A stretch of DNA of 64,000 nucleotides from Acidisarcina polymorpha (GCF_003330725.1 NZ_CP030840.1:5146001-5210000), one strand, 5' to 3'. Positions 1 to 11,247 are shown, counted from the stretch's first letter. Notes: a model not told the origin generated them from the letters alone. Program-made: numbers and translations.

Positions 1-3000
1 GTTTGCCGAAAGGTAACCTGAACACCGTCCTCAACAGTGGCAGCTTCCGCCTCGATTTGTGACTCGCCTCTGCGGACGAGAACAAGCAGCCCTTTCTCAG
101 CTCCCGCGAGCTCAACGGTGCATTGCATGAGCCTCTCAACTAGTCGGGGAAGCATTATTTCACCCGAGAGCGCCTGCGATGCCTTTATTACAGTCTCTAA
201 ATCCAACTGGCCTACCGGCGCGCCAATAGTAGAGAGAGAAGACAGCGGAACACGTTGCTCCTCACTCAGGTCGGGATAGAGTTCATCGAGTTTTTTTACC
301 TTTGCGAAGGCACCCCAGCGTTCGTAACCATTCCGCGCGTTGAGCCGGTATGCACGGGCGACTCTGTCGATGCTGAGCGTCGAGTAATAGCGGGCCGCCA
401 CTTCATGAGCCAAACCTTCGTTTTGCACGAAGGAGTGTTCACGCGCCAGATGAATAGCCCGTTCATACAAACGCATTGCATCAGCATCTCGCCCTTCGAG
501 ACGAGCGATCTCCGCCGATACAAGCGCGTGCTTATCGGCAAATGTCGATGGATTAATTTCAGCCCACAGGCGCAGTTGTTCCAAGTGCATCGATAGGAGT
601 TGGCGCCAAGGCTCCTGACGATCGGCAGGCGCATTTTCATAGCCGGCAGCTACCGTAAGAGCATAGTAGAAAAAATAGTCGAGCAACTGAATGTGAGCGG
701 CCGAGGCTGAGAGGAGGGGTTGTGCCTTCTCGGCTGCGTCGAGAGCCTCAGCATAGTCACCTAACAGAAACCGCGATTTCAGCTCCAGAATCCAATACCA
801 GCAAATCATCAAGGGCATCTGAGTGTCGCTTAACTGCGACTTGAACTCTGCCTCATCGAGGCGTACCTGGTTGTATGAGGAGAAGCTCGTAGTCTCGCCC
901 TGCATAGTAGCGATGAAGTGTTGTTGGCTCCATATGATGTCTAAGATATTGTTGTACTTGGCTTCTCGGACAAATTGCACCGCAGCTTCCGACTCTTGCC
1001 AAACCTCGTCGAGAGGATTATTTTGCAAGAGAAGAGCCGTTACGATTTGGTGCTTGCCATAGCTGGCGAAGGCCAGATCGCCCGCCTCGATTCCCGCCCG
1101 CACCGTCATTCGGAAGCGATCTATTGCAGTTGTGACAGGATGCGCAAAGATGGCGATATTCGCCGTCGCATAATAAACGTGTGCCCGATGCGCGACAAAT
1201 CCGTATTTCTCGATAAGTTCACAGGCAAGTTTGCCGAAGCTATCGGCTTCGCTATAACGCTGTAAGACATGCCCGAGCACACATCCCCAATCGCCGTAGG
1301 CATGTGCGGCAGCGCCGCACGTCCCATGCTGGATGCCGATTCTCACCATGCGGCTCACCAGAATGCACCACAACCGAGAATCGGTAATAAAGGCTGCAGG
1401 AACAACTGTCGACAACACCTGTATTGCAGCCTCTATCTCGTGATCGATCATCAGCGGTTGATCAACTAAACTCTCGGGAGGACGTCCCGCGAGGCTTTGC
1501 GAAATTGAATCGTACTCAGCCTGGACGGTCTCCCAGCCTGGATCCACCGGCAGGTCGATATCGAACAGGCGCAGGCATGCTCTGGCGCTAGCAACAGCCT
1601 GATCGTTTTCCGACTTCTGGGTGCAGGACTCGATACTAAGACAGTAGACAGCCGCCTGGTCGACCTTTGATGTTGCGCGCGGCAACAACTCCTCAATGAG
1701 TTGCTCACATTGCTCGACGTTACCGCTCAAGAATTCGGCCCGCGCGCATTCGAGCCGCAGGTCGAACATCAATGCGTAGTGAGTTGCCCAATCCTGCTCT
1801 TGAAGCATCGTCATGCCAGCCGAGAAATACGTGCGCGCTGACGCATAGGCGGCTGCTGCGCTGGCCTTCCGCCCCACACGCAGGTTGATCGATGCCACTC
1901 GTGTCCTCTCGTCGAGTTCCATCAGTCCTGTGGCGGCGCGATTGAGTTGGTTGGCGACATCGAACAGGTGCTCGGCGAGTTGGTCCTCTTTTAATCCCGA
2001 CAACAGAGCACGGCCAATGCGAAGGTGAACTTGTGCACGTTGCTCTTCGGGAACCAGACTGTAAGCCGTCTGTTGAATGCGGTCATGCAGAAACCTGAAG
2101 CTGCGTTCTTCGTGAAAAACGAGCCCGGCGCGAACAGCTTCATTGAGGGCGGTATCAATCTCCTCTTCAGTTTCGCCGCGCGCCAATGCCAGGATCGGAA
2201 GGTTGACGACACTGCCCAGGCATGCAAATTCCTTCAGAACATCCTGGGTGCGGGCCGAGAGCCGCAATATCTTCCCGGCCATAAGGTCGACCACGTTGTC
2301 GCTACAATCTTTGGCTCGAATACGCTCTATGTTCCATTGCCAGGTCTGCGTCACTTGATCCAGTGCGATCAACCCTTCATTGGACAATGAGATGAAGAAT
2401 TGAATAGCAAAAAACGGATTGCCGCTCGTCTTTTCCTGTATCAGCTGCGCCAAAGGATAAGCGTGGTCTGACGTGCAATGCAGCGTATCGGAGACAAGCC
2501 TGCTGACATCGTCGATTTCTAGCGGAGATGAGGTCAATGATGAGTTGACCGTTGGTCCCCAGCGCCTCTAACAGGACGCTTCGCAGACGGTCCACCTCCT
2601 CTTTCCCCTTGACGAGGCTTTGACGAATCAGCGCATGGAAGGCCTGGACCACCGTTGCATAGGGTATGTCACGCTTATACTGTTCGAATTTTCCTGCAGC
2701 AAAAAGTGCTCGCGCCGTAACGAGGATGTTTTGCAACTCATTTACCACTGCGGATTTGCCGACACCTGCATGCCCGGAGACGAGAACGAGTTCCGGCGCA
2801 CCGGACGTGGAGACGCGGCCTAAAGCTTCCAGGAGAGTGCTTACCTCGCTCTCTCGCCCGTACAGCTTTTCCGGAATCAGCAGCCGGTCCGCGATGTCAC
2901 GTGTCCTCAACGGAAATGAATTAATGCGGCCATGCATCGTCCACTCGGTGAGGCAATGCAAAAGATCCGCCTCCAGGCCGGCTGCCGTTTGATAGCGCTC

Positions 3001-3789
3001 CTCTGCAGTCTTAGCCAGAAGGCGCATGACAATGTCTGAGAGCGGCCTTGGAAGATCGCAAATGCTGTTTGGTGGAGCGGGCTCGCGAGCGATGTGGCAG
3101 TGCACCCATTCCATGGTGTCAGTGGCAGCGAAGGGCAGACGTCCGGTAAACATCCGGTAGAGGGTGACACCCAGAGAGTAAAGATCGCTGCGCGCATCGA
3201 TGGAACGATTCATGCGTCCGGTCTGTTCGGGAGCCATGTAGGCTAGCGTGCCGGCGATCATCTCCGGTGGTGAGGGAGGTTGCCGTTCGCGCGGAAGTTG
3301 CGAAGCAATTCCGAATCCGGTGAGCCACACATTTCCGGCGTCGTTGACGAGGATACTCTTAGGGGTAATGTCTTTGTGTATGAGGCCATGCCGATGAACT
3401 TGGCTCACGGCTCTGGCTAAGCCGACCGCGATGCGCAGTGACTGGCTAAGATTGAGTTCTTCGCCCTGTCCCCTTTCCAAAATCAAATCCAGGGGCTCGC
3501 CTCCAGGGTCTACCAAGACCAAGGCTGGCCGCCCCTCTCGACGAATGAATTCAAGAGGCCGTGCCGACCATGCGACATCCAGTTTCGATGAAAGTGAGTA
3601 TTCGTTTTCCAATCGGCGGATCGCTGCAGTCGAGGGCTGTTCCGCAACGAGCGCAACCACCAGAACCGGCGACGAATTGTCATGTCGGCGACCACGATAA
3701 AGCGTCAGGGTCGCATCTTCTCGCAACGGCGTCAGCAAGTATCCTGCAAGTTCGGTGATGGAGGGGTTTATCCTCAACATGGTAGACAC
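1..3789 (-). pseudogene. Ser/Thr kinase - AAA ATPase - GAF sensor protein, internally deleted and frameshifted, 3' end outside window
   Basis: The 5' part (3789 down to about 2531) encodes a protein-kinase domain (HKD 138-140, then GFG in place of DFG, as I recall is usual for this family) and an AAA-type ATPase with Walker A GHAGVGKS at 339-346. After residue 420 the frame runs into a stop at 2377. Another minus-strand frame picks up at about 2531 with PLEIDDVSRLV and stays open to base 1 through a TPR-like helical region into a GAF domain (VELAGAEKGLLVL near base 100). Family members have about 100 more residues between these two points, including Walker B. That segment is missing and the frames no longer match, so the gene is probably inactive. 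A histidine kinase domain would be expected beyond the window edge. Base-level assembly error is the alternative. Confidence 0.75.
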
Positions 3790-3918
3790 TCAATACGATT
3801 ATTAATGATGAGACTCGAATGGAACGTCAAGCGTGGACGATGCCTTTCAATGCCTGCGCCTGCTTGAAGGTAAGCCAGAACGGGGAGCTATATTCACTCG
3901 ACCAAAGCAACAGAACAT

Positions 3919-4290
3919 CTATGCCTGGATCGAGGCGTGGCCAAGTAGCAGCTGGATCTGCTCCAGCTCCCGGCCTTTCTGCGTAATTTCGCGCACGTCC
4001 GGCGAGGGTCGTGGGGCGCGAGCTTGCCCAGACCGCTTGCCCTGGCATAGCGCATGACCAGGCGCCAGACCGCCTTCTCGTCCCGGATCTCCTCGCCGGC
4101 CAGCACCCCGGCCTTGGTGACCGGCCGGAATAGCCGGCCTTCGACGATGCCGGCTGCGAGAACCCAGGCGGCGATGCGGCTCTTCACCCCGGCTGGGATC
4201 GTCACGGTTCGGGTCCGCCCGCCCTTTCCTGCCATGTCGGGCAGCACCCAGCGAGCCTCCCGCTGCTGGAGGTCTTCTATATCGGTCCGC
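3919..4290 (-). pseudogene. Tyrosine recombinase (phage-type integrase) C-terminal remnant
   Basis: The minus strand reads IEDLQQREARWVLPDMAGKGG, then HDPRRTCAKLRRKAG, where active integrases have HDLRRT. After that the frame must shift to read ELEQIQLLLGHASIQA, followed by a TAG at 3919-3921. This is the catalytic C-terminal half of a site-specific integrase (Arg-His-x-x-Arg and the LLGHxS box). The tail carrying the catalytic Tyr is lost, there is a frameshift near 3975, and no N-terminal core-binding domain precedes it. It lies just upstream of the deleted kinase gene, so it may be the residue of an element that passed through here. Confidence 0.7.
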
Positions 4291-4533
4291 GGATTACTGG
4301 GTGGGATACTTGCCGATAGGTAGCATTCTTTGGGAATGGTGTCAGTATACAGACAGGACACGCGGATACCGGCCCGAACGGACAATTTGGCGATGACTAT
4401 TGGGTCTGCAGTACTTTTGCCCTGCATCATCCGGCCAAACACAGGCGGCACAACAGCCCGTAGATACGTTGCCAGACACAACGACGGCTTGCGATGCAGC
4501 GGCATGACTGTAAATGGGAAGTAGCAGGCTAAT

Positions 4534-5223
4534 ATGCAAAAGCAGGTGTATCTCAAGATCACTCAGGTAATTCTATTCATGTGCTTGAGTTGCTATGCTC
4601 AGGAGCAAGCACCATCTACAAGCCTTGTAACTTTCGTACGCTCGGATGCCAGGCCAATTGATGCGATCATCGCGACGGCACTCCAGACTCATAGACCGAT
4701 AGGCATAGCTGTGGGCGAGCACCAGCAAACTCTGTGTGAGTCAGTTCATACGTTCGAAATCCGAGCCGAAACCGCGGGAGACTCGCTAGTAAAGTCACTT
4801 ACGGGGACTGGTTATACAGTTCGGGATGAGCAAGGTGTGCTTGTGGTCATTGCATCTGATTTAACTGCCTTGCAGCAGGATTTATTAAGACACCATTTTG
4901 ATAGCTTTTCTGTGCAGAGAGGAACGACCATGGCAGGTCTCGGCGCTCAGCTGACCGGGGCGCTCTGGCTTGGCAGTGGACTTGTATCGGGCGTTGGCGG
5001 CTCCTCACTTTATTCCCTTTCGGCTAGTAAATATAAGTTGGATGACATCGGAGCATCTACGACGGAAGGGATAGCGAATAGGATCGTGTCATTGCCACCC
5101 AAAGGAGTGTGGATGTTCAAAGCAATATACACCGGTGGATCAAGTAAACCGATGCCGGCCATCCAGACGTGGTCGTATTCCGATGATCGAGAGGATATTC
5201 AGAAGATTTCGTGCGAGATGTAG
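4534..5223 (+). CDS. Secreted protein of unknown function (229 aa)
   Basis: A hydrophobic N-terminal stretch ending in SCYAQ suggests a signal peptide cleaved near residue 22, so the protein is probably periplasmic. Residues 30-110 have an alternating alpha/beta character (ATALQTHRPIGIAVGE; GTGYTVRDEQGVLVVIA) that resembles small secretin/TonB-short (STN-like) modules, but I cannot assign a family. Two Cys residues (in TLCES and KISCEM) could form a disulfide. The SD is weak, and the start was chosen because it precedes the signal peptide. It stands alone between an integrase remnant and a gene-poor stretch, with lower GC than its neighbours, so recent acquisition is possible. Confidence 0.5.
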   Translation: MQKQVYLKITQVILFMCLSCYAQEQAPSTSLVTFVRSDARPIDAIIATALQTHRPIGIAVGEHQQTLCESVHTFEIRAETAGDSLVKSLTGTGYTVRDEQGVLVVIASDLTALQQDLLRHHFDSFSVQRGTTMAGLGAQLTGALWLGSGLVSGVGGSSLYSLSASKYKLDDIGASTTEGIANRIVSLPPKGVWMFKAIYTGGSSKPMPAIQTWSYSDDREDIQKISCEM

Positions 5224-5750
5224 CGTGCGACGTGTGGCGTGTGGTGCAACAACTCTCCTAGGCCTGGCAGAACAAGAACGGTTAATTTCAAGAACGTCTT
5301 CATGGTTTCCCTGTGAAGCAGATTAAATCCTTGCCTCAGCCCTGCACGGACAGAGCAACTCCCGCAAAGTCGTTGGCGGCAATGACTTCTTCGCGGTCTG
5401 CGGCTTGGGGTAGAGGGAAGGGAAGTAACGTTGGATTGGGTGCTCATGGTGTCTCTGTTTTGAGGGTTTTGGCTCTTGCACTTGCGCGTTGAAACGCGGC
5501 ATGTGAATGCCGAACGCCCACTGGCGAAGGCGGGTGTAGCAAACGGAAAGGTCTTCAAGCGCAGCTTTTTGGGGGACCGCGCTTGCGAACTCGACAGGTT
5601 GGGGAGCCAAAACCGGAACGGCGAATGACCTTTCGGGCAAGAGAGGCTGGCCTATTACAAGGGACACTTCAAGAAAGGGAAATTAAAGTACGCTTGTATG
5701 TTGAATCTGTGGCTGATCGTTCGTACGCAGATCTGAAAGATCGAGCTTAG
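5224..5750. other. Gene-poor stretch, no recognisable gene
   Basis: Several short minus-strand frames overlap here, none with a convincing start or a known domain. One of them, ending near 5340, reads ADREEVIAANDFAGVALSVQG and could be the C-terminal tail of a lost gene. I cannot assign it. The stretch sits between two degraded loci. Confidence 0.4.
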
Positions 5751-5888
5751 CTATGGGTCGCCACCGATCGGCTTGCTTGCCGCCTGGGGAGGATAGTCGC
5801 ACTCGAACGTGACGCCGGGGACTGAGTCGCCGAGGTCGAGCGCGTAGAGAATCTCAGTGGCCGAAGGGAGGAACGAGCAGATCTGCAT
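5751..5888 (-). pseudogene. N-terminal stub of a BtuF-like (cobalamin/metal-binding) ABC transporter receptor
   Basis: A 45-codon frame reads ICSFLPSATEILYALDLGDS and continues with GVTFECDYPPQAASKPIGG before a TAG. This matches the start of helical-backbone metal receptor proteins (SLLPSATEIL...GVTHECDYP), which normally run about 280 aa. Everything after the first beta-alpha unit is gone, so no function is expected. It lies 98 bases downstream of the glycerophosphodiesterase stop on the same strand. Confidence 0.65.
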
Positions 5889-5986
5889 GACTTCAAGGAA
5901 TAGCACGGGCAGGCTTGGGGAGACAACAAGGCCAAGCCGGAACCGGGATCCCGCCCGGTTCAGACCGGCCTCCCACGTAGAACGCT

Positions 5987-6802
5987 TCAGTGCGCCGCGA
6001 GATGATGCGCTCGCAGATAATCGGCGAGCTCCGCGGGTTTGTTGGTCTGGATGCCATTGGCGCCGGAGTCGATTGCCTTCTGCCAGGTCTCGGGATTGTC
6101 GGCGTCGCCCAGCCGGTCAACATAGATCTCGGCGTTCGCCTGCTTGGCGCAGCCGATCACTTCATCCTTGAAGTCGTTGGCGTCAAAGGCGATCACCTTC
6201 GGCTGCATGGCCCGCACCAGGAACTTGCAGAGATCCGGGCTGATGGCTTCGGGCATCACTTTCAGCGTGGGGCGGATCTTGTGCACCTCATACAGAAAGA
6301 AAGGATTGCCATAGATGACGACGTGATCCTGCATATCGTGCTTAACGACGGTATCGATGAGCTGCTGCGGATCCGCGTATTTCGTATCCACGTAGACGTT
6401 GATCTTTCCCTGGGCGAGATCAAAAGCCTCATCGAGCGTTGGCACCTTCGTTCCGGCAAAGGCCGGGGAGAACTTCGCTCCGGCATCAAGAGCGCGGATC
6501 TCGTCGAAGGTGTGCTTGTGAACTTCGCCTGTGCCGTTTGTGGTGCGGTCGAGCGTGTTGTCGTGCATGATCACGAACTTGCCATCCGAGGTGGTGCGCA
6601 CGTCTAGTTCAAAGTAGTCGGCGCCAGCATCGATCGCAGCCTGAAAGGCAGGCAGAGTGTTTTCAGGATGGTGAAGATGTTCCCCGCGGTGGGCGATCAC
6701 CACGATTTTCTTGGCCGTGTCGGTCGCCGGCGCTGTCTGTGCGAGAGCAACGCCGGTCGCCATGGAGGATGCGAGAAGAAGAGACAGCAGAGTTTGGCGC
6801 AT
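5987..6802 (-). CDS. Secreted glycerophosphodiester phosphodiesterase (271 aa)
   Basis: Hydrolyses glycerophosphodiesters to sn-glycerol 3-phosphate and an alcohol. A signal peptide (ends near VALAQ, residue 22) puts it in the periplasm. The GDPD catalytic motifs are all visible: AHRGEHLHHPENT (catalytic His, substrate-site Glu-Asn), FELDVRTTSDGKFVIMHD (metal-binding Glu/Asp and the second His), then a TIM-barrel-type remainder ending GANGIQTNKP. Length is normal for the single-domain family. A GAGGG SD lies about 8 bases before the ATG. The gene starts 29 bases after the stop of the TonB-dependent receptor on the same strand, so the two are probably co-transcribed. That suggests outer-membrane import of a glycerophosphodiester and its cleavage in the periplasm. 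Confidence 0.88.
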   Translation of the reverse strand: MRQTLLSLLLASSMATGVALAQTAPATDTAKKIVVIAHRGEHLHHPENTLPAFQAAIDAGADYFELDVRTTSDGKFVIMHDNTLDRTTNGTGEVHKHTFDEIRALDAGAKFSPAFAGTKVPTLDEAFDLAQGKINVYVDTKYADPQQLIDTVVKHDMQDHVVIYGNPFFLYEVHKIRPTLKVMPEAISPDLCKFLVRAMQPKVIAFDANDFKDEVIGCAKQANAEIYVDRLGDADNPETWQKAIDSGANGIQTNKPAELADYLRAHHLAAH

Positions 6803-6831
6803 CAGTTTTTCCCTCTAAGTATTCCGGAGTT

Positions 6832-9800
6832 TCAAAAAGTGAGTCGGCCGATGATCAGCAGCTGGCGCGGATCCTGGGCGCCGGTCACGCTGCCGAAAGC
6901 GGCATTGGTTATGGTGGTGTTCAAGCCCGAGAATTGCGGGTGGTTGAAGGCGTTGTGCGCATCGGCCCGTAGCGTGAAGGTGAGCCGCTCCCAGATGGGG
7001 ATATCCCGCATCACGGCAATGTCCCACACATTCTGGCCGGGACCGTAGAGCGCAGCCCGCGGCGAGTTGCCGAGCGTGTCCTGCGGGGTGGCCGCGAAGG
7101 CGGCGGGGTTAAACCAGCGGGCAACGGTGCGAGAGCCTCGGGAGATATCCGGGCTGCCGACCCTGTTCACATACTGGCCGCCGGAGAAGATACCAAGGGT
7201 ATCTCCTTGCGAGATGAAGTAAGGGTAACCCTTCTGAAATTGGGCGACGGCGCTGACCCGCCAATGCCCGATTACCTGCGAGACGACCGGAGTATCCGCA
7301 AGCCACCTTCCGCCTGCCCCCACCGGCAGCGAGTAGACGCCTGATAGCACAAAACGCTGCGGGATGTTGATCATTGACGTGCCCCACTGCGCATGCAGGT
7401 TGTAGACGTTCTGCACTGGCGCGGCATCGGCGCGGGCAGGCGCGTCCACGTCATCCAGACCATGCGCCCAGGTGTAGGCGGCGCGCAGGGAGAGACCATT
7501 GCTCCAGCTATGGCGCAGCTCGGCGAGCATCGCCGCATAGGCTGAGGCTCCGCCATTGACCAGCGAAGTGATGGTGAGGAACTGCGGATAGGGCCGAAGG
7601 CTCTGCGCGTTTTTCACGCCGAAGCAGCAACCGGCCGTTGGAGCAATCTGGTTGATCGGCAACTCGATCGGCTGATGCACTCCGTGGTTGCCTTCATAGT
7701 CGATCTCTGCAACCCAGTTGTGGCCGAGGTCCTGCTCGATGCCGAACTGCCACTCCTGCAGATATGGCAACACCGCGGTGCGGGGCACTTGCGTGACATT
7801 TGAGCTGGGCTTGGTCACGCTGGTCGGGATCAGCGGCAGACCATTGACGTCTGCATTCGGGGAGTAGGGCGGCACACCCTGTGAGAGCTGGTAAGCGGGC
7901 GTGACTCCGTCAACGCTTTGGAAGGTCGCGTCCACCGTCGATGCCGAGGTCAGCCCCGCAGTGCCGAAGCCGATGCTCGGCAGCTGGTAAATGCCGTAGC
8001 CGCCGCGCACCACGGTCTTCGGAAGCGCGTGGTAGGCAAAGCCGACACGTGGCAGCACTCCGGTGTAGACGTTGGGGATAAGGCTGTGCGCCGCGCCGTG
8101 ATAGCCGGCGAAGAGAATGCCGCCCTGCTTGCCGGTGGCTGCGTCGGTCACGCTCGGGTCGAAGGTATACATGTTGTTGTGAATCTCGGAGAACGGTCCG
8201 TCGAACTCCCAGCGCAGACCAAAGTTCAGCGTGAGCTTGCTTGAAAGACGGAAGTCGTCCTGGATATATCCGGCGAAGTAGTTCAGGTTCTCGTGGAAGA
8301 TCGTGTTGGTGGTGCTGATGCTGGTGGTTGCCGGCAACCCCAGCTCGAGATCGGCCAGGCCAATCCCCCGAGCTTCCTGTCAGATTCGTGAAGGTGCCAG
8401 TGAAGTTATATTTCCCCGAGAGCACGCCCGGAGTGTAGTAGCTGTAGGCGTAGCGCATGGCCTCGCCGCCGACCGACAGGCTGTGGCGGCCAAGCTGAAT
8501 GGTGACCGCGTCATTCCAGATGTAATGACCGTCGCGGGTTCTCGCGAACGAGCCCGCGCCGAAGCTGGCATACTGATTCGTCGTCACCGACGGGAACTGG
8601 GTTAAGGGCACGCCCTTCAGCCCGAGTGCGTTGGCGTCGGCCGGCAGCGGCGATGCGAAGTTCTCCTCTGACACGTAGCCGAAGCGCGCCTCGTTCGATA
8701 GCTTTGGTGAGAAGATGTGGCTCCATGAGATGCCGTAGTGATCGTCAACCCAGCCGTTGAGCGCGGAGGTGTTGGCGGCGTTCTCGAGATACTGGACCGG
8801 CTGATTGGTCGGCCCGTCGCGGGAAAACTTCACCCAGACGTGGTCGTAGTCGGAGGGGTTATAGTCCACGCGATCGGCGTTGTAGAGATAGCTGCTCAAC
8901 GATCGCGGATAAGCGCAATAGTTGAACTGGCCCAGCGCGCAGTTAGGCTGTGGGAAGAACGACAGGATGTTCACGCCGACCGGGTCAAGGCGCGACTGCG
9001 GGATGACATTTCCCGCAAATGGAGTGCGCACCAGCTTGCCGTTGACGATCCTGCTCGTGGCCGGGTCATAAATAGCCGGGGTCGGAGTTCCCTGCGGAGA
9101 AATTCCTGAAAAGTCTCCCTGGCGTTCGGCCATGGTGGGCACGTCGGTGATCAAAGAAGCGGCTGCGTGGCTGAGGGTGTCTTCCCAGTCCATGAAAAAG
9201 TAGAGTCGGCGCTTGCGGCCGTCGAAGAGCTTGGGGACGAGCACCGGGCCGCCCAGCGATCCGCCGAAGTAATTGAAGACCGAGCCAGGCACCGAAGCGC
9301 CCTTGGCGGTGAAGTAGCCTAACGCATTGAAGGCCTGGGTGCTGTAGGTCTCAAAGGCGCTGCCGTGAAAGTTTGCTGTCCCCGATCTGGTCGCGGTAAG
9401 CACCGCGCCTCCACCGGATTGTCCGTATTGGGCGGAGAATGGCGAGGTGAGCACCTGCAGCTCCTCGGTCGAGTCCGGCGTCGGGATAAATCCATAGGTG
9501 CCGTCGACGCCCATATTGCTAGGCAGTCCATCGATGATCAGCGGATTGGTCACCGGCCTCCCGCCGCCGAGTGAGAGATTGTTCACATTGGAGTAATCCT
9601 GGCTGGTGCTAGCCGCGCCGGCAAAGGTTTTGGTGATCAGGAATTCGTTGGCGCCGTGGGTGCCGGTCACTTCCGGCAGGTTCACCAGCTCGGCCGTATT
9701 CAGCTCGCCGCCCACCTGCGGATTGGTGGTGTTGAGCGCTGTGCCTTCTGACACCGTGACCACCTGCGTGCTCATTCCGATCTGAAGGGTGCCGTCCACC

Positions 9801-10156
9801 ACCAGCTCCTGGTTGAGCACCAGATGCAGCTCGCCAGTCTGGAAGAGGGTAAAGCCGTCTTTTTCAAAACGCGCAAGGTAGCTGCCCGGCTTCAGGAAAG
9901 AGACGCGGTAACTACCGCTCTTGTTGGTCAGGGTCTTGTACTCGGTGGCGGAAGCGCTCTCGCGCACGGTCACGGCCACGTCGGGGATCACGGCTCCGCT
10001 CGGGTCCTTGACTACGCCGGTGATCGCTCCGTAGAAGGTCTGAGCGCGGAGATCGCCGCTGGAGAATGCGAGCATTGCCACCAGCGCAAGACAGATTCGT
10101 TGCCACCTTCGGAGCGGCGCACCGGAACGTCGTGAGTTCAGGAAGACGTATTTCAT
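6832..10156 (-). pseudogene. TonB-dependent receptor (Oar-like, carboxypeptidase-regulatory-like domain), single frameshift
   Basis: Outer-membrane beta-barrel importer about 1,100 aa long. Order: signal peptide ending near DLRAQ, a regulatory-like beta-sandwich (ITGVVKDPSGAVIPDVAVTV), a plug (NPLIIDGLPSNMGV, SPFSAQYGQSGGGAV), then a long barrel ending in the terminal aromatic IIGRLTF. The ATG at 10156 is preferred over an in-frame start 123 bases upstream because it begins the signal peptide and has an AGAGG SD. The barrel frame breaks at a run of five C (plus strand 8365-8369): the N-terminal frame reads FTNLTGSSG and the C-terminal frame resumes IGLADLELGLP. Removing one base restores a continuous protein, so this is a recent inactivation, a slippage site or a base-call error. 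The rest is well conserved. Confidence 0.85.
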
Positions 10157-10384
10157 AGAAGCCTCTGCGTTCAAAAAATCGTTGAAGAAGACGGCACAAC
10201 CGGCTGTGAGATCGGAGAAGAAGAGTTCCGTTGAGCTGCGATGAGGAGACCGTAACAAACCGATGTTAATAGTGGACAAAAAATAGGCATTTCATGAAAA
10301 AAATGACATTCCCGCTTTACGCTTACCGCATTGTTTGCTTCCGGTGGCATTCGCACGAAGTTCTCTGCAGTTCCGCCGTTCTGC

Positions 10385-10390
10385 TATAAA
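10385..10390 (+). promoter_or_regulatory. Probable -10 box of the deoR-type regulator gene
   Basis: TATAAA lies 48 bases before the TTG start of the regulator, in the 281-base divergent interval it shares with the TonB-dependent receptor. No good -35 hexamer is evident (TTCTGC at 10368 is a poor candidate). A DeoR protein would be expected to act somewhere in this interval. Confidence 0.4.
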
Positions 10391-10437
10391 ATGCGGGGAT
10401 TGAGGCAGGAAGGAACTACTTCGCGCGGAGAGCAGGA

Positions 10438-11199
10438 TTGACTGAGATCGCGGAACGAAACAGGCTCGAATCCATCGTTCAAATGTTAAGAATGAACACC
10501 TCTGCCTCTATCGGCGAGATTGCCGAGGCGTTCCATGTTTCGCAGATGACCATCCGGCGCGACATTCAAAAGCTGGTTGAGACAGGGCAGGTGATCCGAA
10601 TCCCGGGCGGCGCGCGGATCGAACACTGGCGCGGTGCCGAGCGTAGCTTCTTTGAGCGACTGCAGAAGATGTCTCCGGCCAAGCGCAGCATCGGCGCCGC
10701 CGCGTCGGCGCTCATCCGCGACGGAGAATCCGTGGTTCTTGACTCGGGTACAACCACGCTCTACGTGGCGCGCCAGCTCCGCAGCCGCAGGAATGTCGTC
10801 GTCTTCACTTTCTCGCTGGCGGTGCTCGAAGAGCTGACCTCAGCCGAAGGCATTCGGGTGGAGCTCACCGGCGGCGTCTATCGCGCCAGCAGCCATGACC
10901 TGATCGGCCATGCTGTCGCGAAGAGCCTGCTGTCGATCTTCGCGGACACCGTCATCTTTGGCGCTGCCGCGATCTCCTACACGCGCGGCGTCATGGTGCA
11001 CGATCCCGACGCGCAGATCGAGATGCTGCAGGCGGGCAAGCGCAAGGTGCTGGTGGTCGACAGCAGCAAAATCGGGACCGAGGCGACTTACCGGCTCTGC
11101 GGCATCGAAGAGTGCGACCTGATCCTCACCGACAACGGCATCACTCCGGACGATCTGGCCCGGCTGCGGCGGGTCACCGAGGTGCTGGTCGCCGATTAA
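10438..11199 (+). CDS. DeoR/GlpR-family transcriptional regulator (253 aa)
   Basis: An N-terminal DeoR winged helix-turn-helix (residues about 8-60: SIGEIAEAFHVSQMTIRRDI followed by GGAR) and a C-terminal sugar-phosphate sensor domain with the family motif LDSGTTT near residue 102. Such proteins usually repress sugar or glycerol operons and release DNA on binding a phosphorylated sugar. The start is TTG with GGAG 7 bases upstream; no in-frame ATG lies near the domain start. It is divergent from the TonB receptor/phosphodiesterase operon and heads a run with the GHMP kinase 48 bases downstream. The likely targets are both transcripts, and the inducer would be a product of the neighbouring kinase or glycerol phosphate (inference). 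Confidence 0.85.
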   Translation: MTEIAERNRLESIVQMLRMNTSASIGEIAEAFHVSQMTIRRDIQKLVETGQVIRIPGGARIEHWRGAERSFFERLQKMSPAKRSIGAAASALIRDGESVVLDSGTTTLYVARQLRSRRNVVVFTFSLAVLEELTSAEGIRVELTGGVYRASSHDLIGHAVAKSLLSIFADTVIFGAAAISYTRGVMVHDPDAQIEMLQAGKRKVLVVDSSKIGTEATYRLCGIEECDLILTDNGITPDDLARLRRVTEVLVAD

Positions 11200-11247
11200 G
11201 TCTTCGTTAACACAGCGTTGTCCCCGTTTCGCTAGCCTGTCAGGAAG

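Noticed and set aside
5990-6607. Plus-strand frame over the glycerophosphodiesterase
   Set aside because: Shadow of the GDPD coding strand, which has complete catalytic motifs.
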